Assembly: GCA_023091735.1 (NCBI GenBank)
Contig: JALKBU010000026.1
Location: 1-64,000 of the forward strand
Length of the DNA stretch: 64,000 nucleotides
Direction: 5' to 3'
Source of the DNA: Trichomonas tenax
Lineage: Eukaryota; Parabasalia; Trichomonadida; Trichomonadidae
Below are positions 33,321 through 45,342 of the stretch, in pieces (within the stretch, counting starts at the first letter, position 1; each line of letters begins with the position of its first letter). The notes under the pieces are model-generated. The model saw only the letters and a program-made list of their open reading frames with translations. It was not told where the DNA came from and did not search any database. Position numbers and translations under genes: made by a program.

Positions 33321-34503
33321 TTACAACGACATAAAAGAACGGTTTTGACTGTTAAAATAATATAACCCTAAAGTTGTCAAGATAAGGATGCATTTATTTA
33401 TTATTCAATTAAATATCCAAATAGTAGCGAATGCAAAATTATTCAAACAATAACCTTAGATTTTGAAACCTGCTACGATGATATATTATCCAATCTTTTT
33501 GTTAACTTTGTCTCAAATTTTTGTATTAGCATTTTTGTAGCTCGTTTGTAAATACCATTTTTTTTTCAAAAGGGAAACTCGACGGTTAGAAAAAAATTTC
33601 ATCTCGGGTATGAAAAGTTCTCCATCCAGAGAAATCTGTAATTTCAAAACGGATAAATTGTGGCTCAGAGCCTGGAATAGCTACGGATGCAATAGTTACA
33701 GAACATAAAATTCGAGATTTCATGGATTAAAACTTTGATAATCTTGATTAAAAATGAATATCGTTTGCGCACTCTCTCACTACTACACACCTCCTAGATG
33801 CTCATAAAATAAAAACTGAACCAATCAAAACCATATGTTATGAAGATCTTCATAACAAATCAACAGCAAGAAAGACATAAAATACACACAATAGCCAACT
33901 ATTGTTGTATCAAATTATCATAGAGTTGGATTAAAACTTCGAAATACAAATTACATCTCTTCTTTTGAATTTGTAAGCAATTTATTTTACATCATTGCTA
34001 CAACTCGCATATGATAGTGGTGATATATGTGTAATTATAGAAACTGATTACTCAATATTACAGTTTTTCATTATTGATTTAATGTGAATTTTTAATATTT
34101 GTGATCTATAAATAACGTGAATACAATTTTGTGTGCTAGATCAGCATATTTTCGTCAAAATCTAAGCTTAATTTGAGACTTTGTTAATATGAATAATACT
34201 TTAAATTTATTATTTATTACTCCAGTTCTCAATACGTGGTATGATTCAATGCCGCATGTGAGTCATTGGGAGGTGTGTGCTGAGTCATTTTAAAAGAATC
34301 AAATAAAATCAAAATTTATAAGCTTGGGATTTAAAGTCTTTGTAGATGTGATTTCACATTAAAGTTGGCATTTTCTATGAATATCTTGTGCAATTTTCAT
34401 TATTTTTGTAGTGGATCAAATTGATAATACATATAAATATTCTCTATTAAAGGATTTGTTATGAATGGTAACATATAAGCATGAAAGATATATCAAGGTG
34501 AGT
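33321..34503. other. Intergenic, AT-rich
   Basis: No feature recognised. Confidence 0.5.
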
Positions 34504-35582
34504 ATGCATTTCCGCGTTTTCACTGCATTTAAAATTTCGATATTATTTATAGCAAGATTGGTAATTTCTTTTCCCTCGATCCCCGTTCATAAAGATGTCA
34601 ATATTTGATCAAAATTAAGACAATAATAGCCCGAGACTATGCATTAATTGATAATATTAGTGATTTCTCATTCTTTTCCACTAAATTAGAAAACTTGTCA
34701 ATCAATGCTGCAATTAATTCTATCGCTGAAAGCTGTTTCAAGAATCCTTCAATCAAAAGCATCAACATTCAGAACTCTCAACAACCATTAGCAATCAAGA
34801 ACAGTGAATTTTGCACATGTTCGCAATTAACATCTTTCGCATGTCTTTGTGATATCAATCTTGGAGAATTTACGTTCCATAACTGCATAAATCTTAACGA
34901 TTTCCAAGCTAAAACAATTTTTTCATTATCGCAGGCTTCATTTGCAAACTGCAACAGTATAAGCAATCTCAAATTCTCTAAAGATATCGTTGAAATTCCA
35001 GACAGAGCATTCGAAGGTTGCACATCATTGAACGAGTTTGACTTCATTGAAAACGTAACAACATTTGGCTCATATTCATTCTTTGGAACTGATATCACTG
35101 AAGTTTCTCTTTTAGCAAGTGCAACAAATCTTGGAAACAGTGCATTTTCGATGTGCAAGAATCTCAAAAATGTCACAATAATGTCATCTCATTCCGATTT
35201 CGGATTGAGTGTTTTCGCAGACTCTTCAAACATTGAGAATTTGTATTATTATGGTGATAACACAAAAGTTGATGATTCTGTTCTCCAAGGATGCGACAAG
35301 ATCCAAATTGTCTATGTATCAACGAAATACACGAACTCATCATTCGCCCAGAAACCAGTTCAGAAATCAACAACATGTAAAACTGATGGCAGAGACAGTC
35401 AGAACGATGGAAAGGAAAAGATAATAATAATATCATCAGTAATAGTTGTTTCTGTAATCGTTGTCGTTGTAATTGTAGTTCTTTTGGTTTTGTTCGTTTG
35501 CAAAAAGAGTGACAGAATCACAACTGATATTATTCCTCCACCAGATACATTAGAAACACAGAATGATGATAACACCAAATAA
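34504..35582 (+). pseudogene. BspA-like leucine-rich repeat surface protein with a frame break after the signal peptide
   Basis: The main frame (from ~34605) encodes six to nine TpLRR/LRR_5 repeats of ~23 residues (LENLSINAAINSIAESCFKN, LNDFQAKTIFSLSQASFANC, RAFEGCTSLNEF). A membrane helix follows (IIIISSVIVVSVIVVVVIVV, near 35420-35490), then a short tail with PPPDTLETQNDDNTK. This frame has no usable ATG. An ATG at 34504 in another frame encodes a signal-peptide-like start (KISILFIARLVISF) and stops after DVNI, next to the LRR frame. One indel would join them. The family mediates adhesion in trichomonads, so cell-surface exposure is inferred. It may be a recent pseudogene or a sequence error. 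Confidence 0.75.
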
Positions 35583-35617
35583 TCATTCTAATGATATTTC
35601 GAATAAAAGTTTTTTTA

Positions 35618-37453
35618 TCAAGAACCATAAAGAGAAACTGCAATCATTACATAGAAAGGAAACATGTTTTGAGTATATTCTTCACACATTTTTGTATGTT
35701 GAACAACATGAACAGTTCTATCTATCGCAAATTGATGTTCGATGATGTTTGAATGAAGATTATGATCATCAACACAATATAATTGAAGACTGTGGACTCC
35801 ATCTTTGTATTCTGATATAGGAATTGATAATGAAAATTTATATGAACTGGTATTGTTAACAACATTACATGGAAATTCAATGATAAATTTGGAATCAACA
35901 ACAGATTTCATACAAATTTTTGATAAACTTTCATCATCAGTAACTGTTCCAAGAACTCTAATATCAATTTTTGGATCTTGAATATATTGAATTGGCTTAT
36001 CTAATAATATATTTGGTGGAGTATCTTCAACTATGGTAATATTGAAAGTTAAAACATTTGATTTTCCTTGGAATTCATCGATTGCATAAATATTGATTGT
36101 ATGATTTGAATTCACTGCAGAAAATGGTATTTGAAATGAAATATTCTTAATTGTTGGAGCGTTATAAGAAGAAACGTCATATGTGAATCACATGCAGCAA
36201 TTGTCAGTTACATATATTTGTGCAATTGTATCATCAGTTAACATAATATCAATTGATGCGTTGGAATTCAGAATATATTTTGGCTTTAATGAATTTAATG
36301 CTGTGATGATTGGAAGTTTATTAACTAGTATTGGAAGATTTAAGGTTGATGTTGTTCCTGATTTTGATGTCACTTCATAATTTATTGTATAATATCCTGA
36401 TTCAATTGGTAATGTAAAATTATCAAATAAATTATGTGAATGTCCATCATCATCATGAACATTGATCAACTTTTTGTTAGTATTATTGATACTTCTTGAT
36501 AATGATGATTGCTCTCCTATACCCAATGAATTTATACTTATTTGGATGCTTATATTCGATCCTGGATCATAAGTATTCTCAATTGTATTAATTATTGTTA
36601 CGAGATAACCAAACAACGTAATTCTCGCAGCTCCATGACCGGAATTTCCTTTTCTTTGTTGACCACCCACTTGTGTTATCATTTGATTGCCTGCAGTTGT
36701 TTGCGGAATTATTCCTTTGTATTCAATCACTCTTCCAATATATCCAGACCCACCTCCAGCTGATCCTTGGTTAGTTTGACCTGAAATCGTCCTGAAGCCT
36801 CCCATATATCCGCCACCCGCTCCACCTGCAGAATATGATGATGCATAATAGCCAATTTCTCCAATTCCACGTTGATATCCGTTTGTTTGGTCGGCGGCAG
36901 TTCCGTAAACTGGTCCATCTGTTACTGGAGGTCCTCCCGATAATCCACCACCAAATCCCACATCTGTCATTGATCTATAACCTGTGTAAAATCCATTTCC
37001 ACCACCGCCACCTGCGACGATGATTCTATCAGATAAACTGTTTCCATTGACTCTGATATCTGTTGCACCACCACCAGCACCACCTGGATCATCACTATCT
37101 GCTTTAGGACAATCACCACCTCCATTAAAGCCGCCTAAAACAGCTCTATCAGAAGGCAATCTAGCATCTTCACCACGCCCTCCAATATAAACATAAACAT
37201 CAGATTCTTTATCAAGCTTCATAACACCAACAGAATAACCACCCATTCCTTGGGCAGCATAATAACCTCCATTATAATAACAGGCACCACCTTGCGCTCC
37301 CCAAACTTCAACTTTGTAATAGCCAGGATATAATCGAGATTTGTAATAAGTGCATATGTGATTATTGGTGCATGGATAATTAAAAGTTGCTACAGTTCCA
37401 TTACCAACGACATTTAGAGTACCACTTGAATCACCAAGGACCCATGATTCCAT
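35618..37453 (-). pseudogene. Glycine-rich (ALK/LTK-type) plus Ig-like surface protein with one in-frame TGA
   Basis: ATG at 37451-37453 (MESWVLGDSSG). Residues ~25-75 form a beta-rich cap (ATFNYPCTNNHIC, KVEVWGAQGGACYY). A long Gly-rich domain follows (GGAGGGATDIRV, IIVAGGGGGNGF, GGYMGGF, GGSGYIGR, ~85-270), as in the ALK/LTK glycine-rich fold. Ig/cadherin-like strands come next. TGA at 36188-36190 breaks the frame, but it reads on in phase (FTYDVSSYNAP, INIYAIDEFQGKSNVL, DGVHSLQLYCVDDHNLHS) to TGA at 35618. No signal peptide is obvious. The local paralogue at 38818-40645 shows the same order of parts. Confidence 0.75.
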
Positions 37454-37607
37454 CTACACCATAACTATACAAAATATATATTGCTTTCTTGCATCAAAAA
37501 AAAAAAAAAAAATTGAAAATAAGCAAAAGTGCTGTATTGATACAAAATTAAAAATCATATGATTTGCTTTTGGAAGTCTTTGATCCTTAATAAAGCTTCA
37601 CCGCAAA

Positions 37608-38769
37608 TCATGTCTCTTTAAACTTTTCCAAGCAGAAGTGGACTGACTCAACAATCTTTTTAGCATCTTTATCAGTAATCTTTTGAGGTGGATATCTAAC
37701 TTGCGTTATTATATTGTTTCTGTTTTGATCTTCGATAGAAAATGTCATATAAGAAACGAAACCTGGAGCTGCTGTTGCTTTCATTGATAATGATATCCAA
37801 GTATCCTCGAAAATTCCTCCAAGTTTGAATCTTCCAATGCTACTGTGTTCTAATCCTGTTCCATCCAAAGCTTTGGGAAGAACTGCGACTTTTTGTCTCT
37901 TTTTGATAAAACCAAAATGTGCTCCAGCATCTTAATTCATTTTATAAGTTTTTCTAAGTGATGTCATTAAATTACCTAACTTTGTATTAATAGATATATT
38001 ATCTGCTGTAACAGGAATAGTTGAGAATATATTACAATGTTCATATGATAGTTCATTAAGAAATTGCCTCAAATTGACACAAGCTGATAATCCTGTTTGC
38101 TTAATTTCTCCATTTAAAGCTGATGCAGCTAAAATCATTGATGCCCACATAGCGTCTGTTAATCCATGCATTTCTTTAGTATTTCTATCATAACAAAATA
38201 ATCTATCCGCTAGCGATATTTTCAAATAATGTTTCATCCAAAAATCATCTTTCAAATCTGCTTCATTCTTCATAAAAATTCTTGTAATCCTTGGATCAAT
38301 AGTTGAAAACACAGGATCAAATGTGGCATTAATTACTTCCTGTTCTAAAGCTTTTTCAACAGGAATAAATAATTTTGGTGGATTTTAAAATTATTTTTCA
38401 AATTCTCAAAAATATGAATTAAATATCCTCCATCTGCACAACAATGATTAATATTCAAAACTACTGTATTTTTATTTTCTCCAATCGATCCTAAAGCTTC
38501 ATTATAAGGACGAGTGAAATTAGTTGCCATGAATAAACAAGTTTTTCTTAAATTCTCTAGGTTATTTGGTAGAACATAGGTTGGGATTTCATTATTGTGC
38601 GTGTAAATGTACTCTCCATCTATTTTTGTTTGCAATCCAATAATATTTTGCTTTAAAGTGTTAATTAAAGCCGCAATTGTTGGGGTCTTTGATTTTCATT
38701 GCAAATTGAAGATTACACTGTCCATTAATAAAAAACTTTTCGAACTTTGTCAAAGAACGAATCAACATC
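37608..38769 (-). pseudogene. CoA-dependent acyltransferase / condensation-domain protein, broken
   Basis: ATG at 38767-38769 begins MLIRSLTKFEKFFINGQCNL, like the N-terminus of alcohol-acetyltransferase/condensation-type enzymes. A frame change near 38675 leads to ALINTLKQNIIGLQTKIDG and to the catalytic-type motif NHCCADGG (HxxxDG) near 38440. A second frame change near 38390 leads to KHYLKISLADRLF and HGLTDAMWASMILAASAL. TAA at 37932-37934 then interrupts an otherwise continuing frame ending SVHFCLEKFKET. Domain order and ~385-residue length fit the family. Two frameshifts and one stop make it a pseudogene. The substrate cannot be told. Confidence 0.72.
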
Positions 38770-38817
38770 CAAAAAAACAGACATTTTTTATCACTTTACA
38801 AATGACCTCAAATCGTA

Positions 38818-40645
38818 TCAATTGGTTTTATTAATCAAAAACGAAAACATAAAAATAAAGAACTTTTTTATATAACTTGTATATGTTCCTTTGCAATCTT
38901 GTGTGTTTTCTGCAAAACTTATTCTTCTATCTAAAGCAAATTGATGTCTGATAATGTTTGATTGTGTATTGTGGTCATCGATGCAATAAATATAGAGATC
39001 ATGAACGCCATCAGGTAATGTTCTTATTGGAACATATATGGAGAATGAATGATAATAAGGATCAGTTACATTTTGACAATCATGATCCCGAATATCTTTT
39101 CCATCAATGGAAGTTTTGACGCATAATCTGGTAACAGTATCTTCATCTTTAACTGCACCGAAAACTCTTATATCTTTATAATAAGCTTGAACATAAGTAA
39201 TGTTTCTTGTTAATTTAATATCTGGAGGTTTGTTTTCGATTATTTTGTAAGTATGGACAAATGCTATTGAAGGAGTTCCATATTGGTCTGTTGCTTCAAC
39301 AATTATTTGTGGTACGTGTTAATTTCATATGATGGAATCATTATTATGATATTTGTTGTATTTGGTTGATTAAATAACTGCAAATTAAACGACTTAAAAT
39401 CCGTACAGCAATCACGCACAACAATCAATGCATATGTGTCATCAACCAATGTGATTGATAGACTTATATTTTCTATACTAAAGTAACTTGGCATTATTTG
39501 ACCAGCAACACTCACTGATGGAACAGCGTTGATAAGAGTTCTTATGGATTGACTTGTCACAGATCCAGATTTTGATTTTACTTTATAAACTATATCGATA
39601 TATCCTGGACCTGAAGGAAATGTAATTGAATCAACAAATTCGTGTGAATTACCATCATCATCGTGTTTTCGAGTTCTTCTTCAGCAGAGCCCTGAATATA
39701 TCTCAATAACGTAGATTGTTCACCAACACCCTTTGAACTAATTGATAATCTAATATTGGTACTTGATAATGGATTATATCTGGATTCTAATGGAGTTAAG
39801 ACTGTGATTGCATATCCAAGCATTGTTATTCGAGCAACCCCTTGTCCATTGTTTCCTTTTTGTGATGTCCCATTGAACAGAGTAATGTATTGATTTCCAG
39901 CAATAGTTTGCTTTTCATTACCATTATAACTGTTCACACCTCCAATATAACCAGAACCACCGACTCCTGAACCAGCTGAACTGTGGGCAAAACCACCTTT
40001 ATAACCACCACCTCCCATTGATGATGAACCTGCATCAAAATATCCACTTTCTTCTTGTCCATCTTGATAGCCGTTTGTTTGATCGGCTGCAGTGCCAAAT
40101 TGATTTGTACTTCCCATTGGAGGACCTCCAGAAAGACCACCACCATATTGGCAATCAACATATTTATTAGTTCCTGTATACCATCCATTCCCACCACCAC
40201 CTGCAACGATGATTCGATTAGATAAACTGTTTTCATTCAATCGAATATCGGTTGCTCCACCACCGGCACCTCCTGGGCCATCTTGTCCTGTTTCTTGTGG
40301 ACTATCTCCACCACCATTGAATCCTCTTTTCACTGCACGCGGTGAATGTTATATTCCATCTTCACCTCTGCCGCCAGTATAAACATAAATATCACTTGCA
40401 GAATCAAGTTTAACAACTCCAACTGAATATCCGACCATTCCTTGAGCAGCATAAAAATTATCATAATAATAACATGCACCGCCTTGAGCGCCCCAGACTT
40501 CTAATTTGTAATATCCTGGAGAAAGGCGAGATTTGTTGAACGTGCAAATGTGATTATCCGAACATGGATAATTAAAAGTCGCAACGGTCCCATTGCTGAC
40601 GACATCTTTGGTACCACTCGAATCACCGAGGACCCAGGAGTCCAT
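38818..40645 (-). pseudogene. Second glycine-rich/Ig-like surface protein copy, multiply frameshifted
   Basis: It starts MDSWVLGDSSGTKDV at ATG 40643-40645, parallel to the copy at 35618-37453, including the VWGAQGGACYY cap. Frame changes occur near 40345, near 39660 and near 39315. Between them the Gly-rich domain (GGAGGGATDIRL, RIIVAGGGGNGW, GGSGYIGG), SKSGSVTSQ strands and the C-terminal VFGAVKDEDTVTRLC ... YIYCIDDHNTQSNIIRHQFA are clear. The C-terminal stretch FFIFMFSFLIN is hydrophobic, then TGA at 38818. It lies only 48 bp from the acyltransferase pseudogene start. Confidence 0.75.
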
Positions 40646-41121
40646 TTACATCATCAAAGTAACAAAAATCATTCAAAATTCATTCCAAAAATCAGATCCT
40701 TTTTGAAAATTGACATCATAAAATTCAATAAAATACAACGAAATAATTGATTCAATTTTAATAGTCAAAAATTATTTGCGATTATCCAAACTGATCATTA
40801 ATAAATTGAATATAATTTGTTTCATAATTCAAATAACGTTTTGGATTCTTAAAAAATATTCTTTCTGGCAAATATCAAATATTATTCATTCTGCATAATG
40901 CACAAAATATCATATTAAAAACGATATTGTTTTATAACATATCATGATGTTTTAAAATGACTTTATTGTTTCGACATTGTAATAATTTAATAATATTAAT
41001 AAAATTAGTCATTAAAAATACAAATAAGGAAAGTTATAGAATAATAATATAAGGATGCAGCCTTGAAGTCAATAAAACAATATTGTGATAAAACAAAATG
41101 TATGAAAAATTGGCCGCAAAT
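40646..41121. other. Intergenic, AT-rich
   Basis: No feature recognised. Confidence 0.5.
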
Positions 41122-42279
41122 CTAAATTGATAATTTTCTTGTTTTGCTTTTGATTGTTGAGATTTTGTTTTCCATATATTTGATTGTGTTTTGTGCTTTT
41201 TTGATCTTTTGTTTTGTTTGGTTCTTTTCTTTTTTCAAGATTTGGGAATTTGCAACCAAAATTCTTTGTTTCTGTTCTATTTTGGCTTCCAACGCTTTAG
41301 ATTCTTGTTTCTTCTTTATTATAGACAATTTAAGTTCATTTGAATTCTTAATTTTAGATTTGTTTGCATTTTTAAGCTTTTCAACAAGTTTCTCAATGGG
41401 CTCATCATCATCTACTTCTAGAGTGCTTTTGCTTGATTTATTACGTGGAATTGTTTGTAAAAATTGATAAAATTCATCAAGTTTCTGTAAATTCTTTAAT
41501 ACTTTGTCGGTTTGTCTGTCTACTCTTGTTGTCTGTTTTTCTATTGTCTGAAGTTCATCTTTCATTGTTTGGATTTGTTCTTGAATTTCAACTGCCTCAT
41601 TTTCATTTATGGTTGAAATTTCTATAGGTATTTCTTCTAGCTTCTGTAGATATTTCATTTGGATCTTTAGTTCTTCAATATTTTTATCAACCATTTCAAT
41701 ATTGATTGTTGCTTGTTTGATTTCATTCAGAAGTAACACATTTTCTGGATCTTCACCATCTTTTGCTTTATATTGGTTGAATGCGATTTTTGATAATTTT
41801 GATTGCAAATTTTTAACAGCAAAAGTCTTATTTTCGATATCGTTATCAAGTTTACGTAATTTTTCGTATGATTTTTCTAATTGTGATGATGTTTTAATAG
41901 TTTTTGAGCAAGAATTCGTTTGATTTAAATTAATTCTTTTTGTTGTAGAAAATCCTTCGGATTTATAATAATCAACAACTTTTTTACGGTTATCACAATC
42001 ATTTTTGATCGATTCGTAATCTTTTTCAAGAGATTCGATTATTTTCTTCTTTAAATATAGAGTTTGGACCGCTTCTTGTCCCATTCCTGTTATGTCGTAA
42101 TTTGTGAAGTTGTTTATGTCCAATTCGATCGGTTTCTGCGATTTTTGCTTTAATGAAGATTTTTTCTTCTTCATTTTATCGATTTCCGTTCTTTTTGTTG
42201 TGATTTTCTGTTGCAATTCTTTAATCTTTGCTCTTGTGTTCATTATTTCTTTTGTTATTGATTGAAGATCATCACTCAT
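41122..42279 (-). CDS. Coiled-coil protein, 385 aa
   Basis: An intact frame from ATG 42277-42279 to TAG 41122-41124. Nearly the whole length predicts as coiled coil: residues 1-60 and ~130-385 are rich in Lys, Glu and Gln with heptad spacing (KEIMNTRAKIKELQQKI, EIQEQIQTMKDELQTIEKQ). A short non-coiled break contains NFTNYDITGMGQEA. The C-terminus is strongly basic. There are no membrane segments or enzyme motifs. Such proteins in trichomonads are usually assigned to the cytoskeleton or basal-body region, which is inference only. An initiator lies 22 nt upstream of the ATG. Confidence 0.8.
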   Translation of the reverse strand: MSDDLQSITKEIMNTRAKIKELQQKITTKRTEIDKMKKKKSSLKQKSQKPIELDINNFTNYDITGMGQEAVQTLYLKKKIIESLEKDYESIKNDCDNRKKVVDYYKSEGFSTTKRINLNQTNSCSKTIKTSSQLEKSYEKLRKLDNDIENKTFAVKNLQSKLSKIAFNQYKAKDGEDPENVLLLNEIKQATINIEMVDKNIEELKIQMKYLQKLEEIPIEISTINENEAVEIQEQIQTMKDELQTIEKQTTRVDRQTDKVLKNLQKLDEFYQFLQTIPRNKSSKSTLEVDDDEPIEKLVEKLKNANKSKIKNSNELKLSIIKKKQESKALEAKIEQKQRILVANSQILKKEKNQTKQKIKKAQNTIKYMENKISTIKSKTRKLSI

Positions 42280-42297
42280 TAATTTTACAACAATATA

Positions 42298-42303
42298 AAA
42301 TGA
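42298..42303 (-). promoter_or_regulatory. Initiator of the 385-aa coiled-coil gene
   Basis: Minus-strand TCATTT with +1 at 42301, giving a 22-nt leader. Confidence 0.5.
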
Positions 42304-43172
42304 CTTTTAAAAAGAAAATTTTAAATAACTGCTACAAATATAACGAACTCATAACTTATAATTCATCAAAATCAAATTGATATATTGATCAACATAAATA
42401 TCATAAACATCATTTGCTGCATCTAGTTAGTGATTTGGAATATATATGAATGAATATAGAAACAAAATATATCTTTTCAAAAGGTATGGAAACTTCGAAG
42501 CGCCCTAGTAATCATTCGTAGAAAGCATGATCGCATTTCAGTACACAACTGTTTTTGTCCTTAGTAATTACTCGGATATTCTCAATTTGGTTGGGAAAAT
42601 ATACAATTACTCTAGCTGCCGAGAAGCTAGGGAATTTTTTGAGATTTAATACATATATTTGATTGAAGTAATAGAGCTGACATGACAATAAATATGAGGT
42701 TCTGCACTAGAATCGAGGTGTTTTAATCGCTTTGGGAATTACTCATTTTCTGGCTGTTCATCTTTAGTCATTGATGCTGACTTATCCGCATCTTCGTTCT
42801 TCTTTGGAGTTGGTTGAAATACAAGCAGCAATGTTTGAGCGTTATACAATCACAAAACTTTCTCTCCGCAATAATCTGAAAAGAAATTGGAGATGGACTT
42901 TCAGTCATTTCTCTAATTTAGAAAGTATATATTTATCCAACATAAATCATACTGAGTTGAGGGCAATTGATGTGTGTGCTTTGATTAGAAAAATAGTGAT
43001 ACCTAAATCATCTCGATTTGCGTATGGATTTTTATTTGATTATTTCCTTCACGTTATACTAAATCGATTTTTTGTTAAAAAAACGCAACTTAAAGACTAA
43101 GAAATGAATAAAACGTATAACAACATATTTACAATAAACAAATATTAAGAAGATACATTGAAGAAATGTGAA
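42304..43172. other. Intergenic with a possible LRR remnant
   Basis: The plus frame at ~42780-43100 reads KLSLRNNLKRNW, FSNLESIYLSNINH and LIRKIVIPKSSRF, which is reminiscent of BspA-type repeats. It has no signal peptide or membrane anchor and is weak evidence for a decayed fragment. Confidence 0.3.
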
Positions 43173-43937
43173 TTAAAAAAGAACTTGACGCACTTGAAAT
43201 ATTTCCATCAGTTGGTCATTTATTTCTTTAATATGTTGATCCTCTTCTTTCACTCTCTTTCTTGTCTGCTTAATCTGCTTGATTAAGTCTTTCCTGAGTT
43301 GCTCTTCTTGCTGTTCTCGCTCCATTTGCTCGTGATATGATTGAATGTATTTTTCTGGATGTTCTAACTTATCAATGCCGAGTTCTGCCTCTTGTACCAT
43401 AGCTCTTAGATCCTGCAATTTGCTCTTCTGGCGTGATAATCTTCTTGGAAGGATCATAGCCTTCAATTCTTCTAATTCAAGTTCTGCTTCTTCTAATTTT
43501 TGATTAACTTTCTTCTTTTCCTTGGTAAGTCTCTGTATCTCGAGGTACAGTACCTTAATTTCTTCCTGGTTCTCTGAAATCGAAGCTGTGATATCAGATT
43601 TGCGTAATTCCTTGATTTCCTTATGTTTCTTGCGTATTTGTCGCTTGGTTTCGAGTATCATTGACTTGTAGGACTTAACAATTCGAATATTTTCAACATC
43701 ATTTGCTGGATGATTGTTTAATTGCTCTAAACGCGCTATTTTTGCTATGATATTCGTCTTTTGATCCATTATTATGTATTTCTGCTGCTTATTTCGCAAC
43801 ACATCATTATTTGATAAATTATCTTTGCTCGTTTTTGCTTCATTGAATGTCGATCGCGATACTTTAAGAATTGGATTCGGATTTGCTTTCAATTGAACTG
43901 ATTTTAATGGCACCAAAAACTTCCTACGCGAGGTCAT
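43173..43937 (-). CDS. Coiled-coil protein, 254 aa
   Basis: ATG 43935-43937 to TAA. Residues 1-60 are basic and unstructured (MTSRRKFLVPLKSVQLK). From ~65 to ~245 there is a long, highly charged coiled coil (RQIRKKHKEIKELRKSD, LTKEKKKVNQKLEEAELELE, EREQQEEQLRKDLIKQIKQT). No enzymatic, membrane or targeting signal is seen. It lies on the same strand as the 385-aa coiled-coil gene, ~0.9 kb away, but is not obviously a duplicate. A structural role is inferred. Confidence 0.78.
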   Translation of the reverse strand: MTSRRKFLVPLKSVQLKANPNPILKVSRSTFNEAKTSKDNLSNNDVLRNKQQKYIIMDQKTNIIAKIARLEQLNNHPANDVENIRIVKSYKSMILETKRQIRKKHKEIKELRKSDITASISENQEEIKVLYLEIQRLTKEKKKVNQKLEEAELELEELKAMILPRRLSRQKSKLQDLRAMVQEAELGIDKLEHPEKYIQSYHEQMEREQQEEQLRKDLIKQIKQTRKRVKEEDQHIKEINDQLMEIFQVRQVLF

Positions 43938-44539
43938 ATCAATATACGTTTATATTGTAACTTTGAATACTTGTAAATAAAAATCGTGAGAAAGGTTTTA
44001 TGGCATGTAAAATTATTTTTGTCGTGTAAATACAATGTAAACTCTACAATTCATATGAAAAAAATTATTATTTGAACATGCTTGCGCGTGCTGATGGAGG
44101 CAGCTATTATATATTTAAAGTTACAATATAAGTGATAAACACACATTCTTACAGTCCTTTATCGATGAAATATTTTCCTCTAAAAATTAAGCAAGAATTA
44201 ATCATAATGGGGCAACTAAATTCTACGGATAGAAAACAACAGCACTGTTGATGACACATCATATGTGTGCTTTATGTCGCAAATCTTTAATAAGGGATTG
44301 GAATATTTTAAGATCAATCAAGCATTTTGTTATTGTATTTAACAAATAATACCAATCTCAACTTAACAGTACAATCCAAATGCACAATCATATAACAGCT
44401 GTATGTTATTGTAAAATAATAAACTATGAAATGGGTTTATAATTGCCCTATTTCATCGATCATTTTTGTCATCATTGTGATATTGAATTAATCGATCTCA
44501 ATTGTTATTCGAAAAGTAACAAATGTTAATTAGAACATT
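43938..44539. other. Intergenic, AT-rich
   Basis: No feature recognised. Confidence 0.5.
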
Positions 44540-45342
44540 GACTGCATGGAAAAGACTTTTTCAAATGTAAATGATTTTCAAATCATTAATGTGATTGAAA
44601 CAGGATTTGAATCATCTAAAAACTGCTTCATTGTGAACTGTCAATTCATGATTTTCAATTCTGAATATATTGTAAAAATAGAATCAACAAATGAAATAAG
44701 ATCTTTGCTGCATTCATCCAGCTTGACTGATTCTACTATATCCAAAAGCGCTTATTATTTTATTGGAATTGAGAATATCGTTAAATCTGTTTGTGGTTAT
44801 AATTTAACATCTGTTCCGGGACTGTGTTTTATTTATTCCATAGTTAAAAATAATTCTGGTTCTAAGAATCAGGTGCTATTTTCCGTTACAAGATTAATGA
44901 AAACCAATTATATTTGGGCAGATACTTCTTATATTTATAATGGAATTCACAGTATTGAATCCAATAATTTTACTGAAAATAAATATATGAGTCAACCAGC
45001 TATATCAATTAAAAGTGAAATTAGCCTGAGCAATAGTTACAAATTTTGTAGCATTGCTTCGAATGTAGCTTCAAGATACAGAACAGTATCAATGAATTAT
45101 TGTAATATATCACTCTTGTACTCCAAATTCATTTCTAATGTATGTCCAAATCATGGAGTTGTGTTTGCCCAATACCTAAATGATGTTCGATTAAATGAAA
45201 TAATATTTATAGGTAATTCAGGAGATTCTTGTGCTTGATTAAATTGAGAATATTTTCTTGTGTATACAGACCGAAAATATGGAGGTGCATACATTGATAC
45301 AAGTAACTTTAAACAAATGGAAATGATAAATTTTCATTGATA
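44540..45342 (+). pseudogene. Pmp-like beta-helix surface protein fragment
   Basis: From ~44540 a 230-codon frame shows ~20-25-residue beta-helix rungs with alternating Asn, Ser and Cys (FESSKNCFIVNCQFMIFN, SLLYSKFISNVC, NEIIFIGNSG). It stops at 45236-45238. A GGAY motif follows in another frame (TDRKYGGAYIDTSNFKQ, ~45270-45330). A GT...AG segment of 39 nt between them would restore the frame if removed, though it lacks the trichomonad ACTAACACACAG splice motif. No signal peptide or TM segment is present, so I call it a fragment. Confidence 0.5.
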
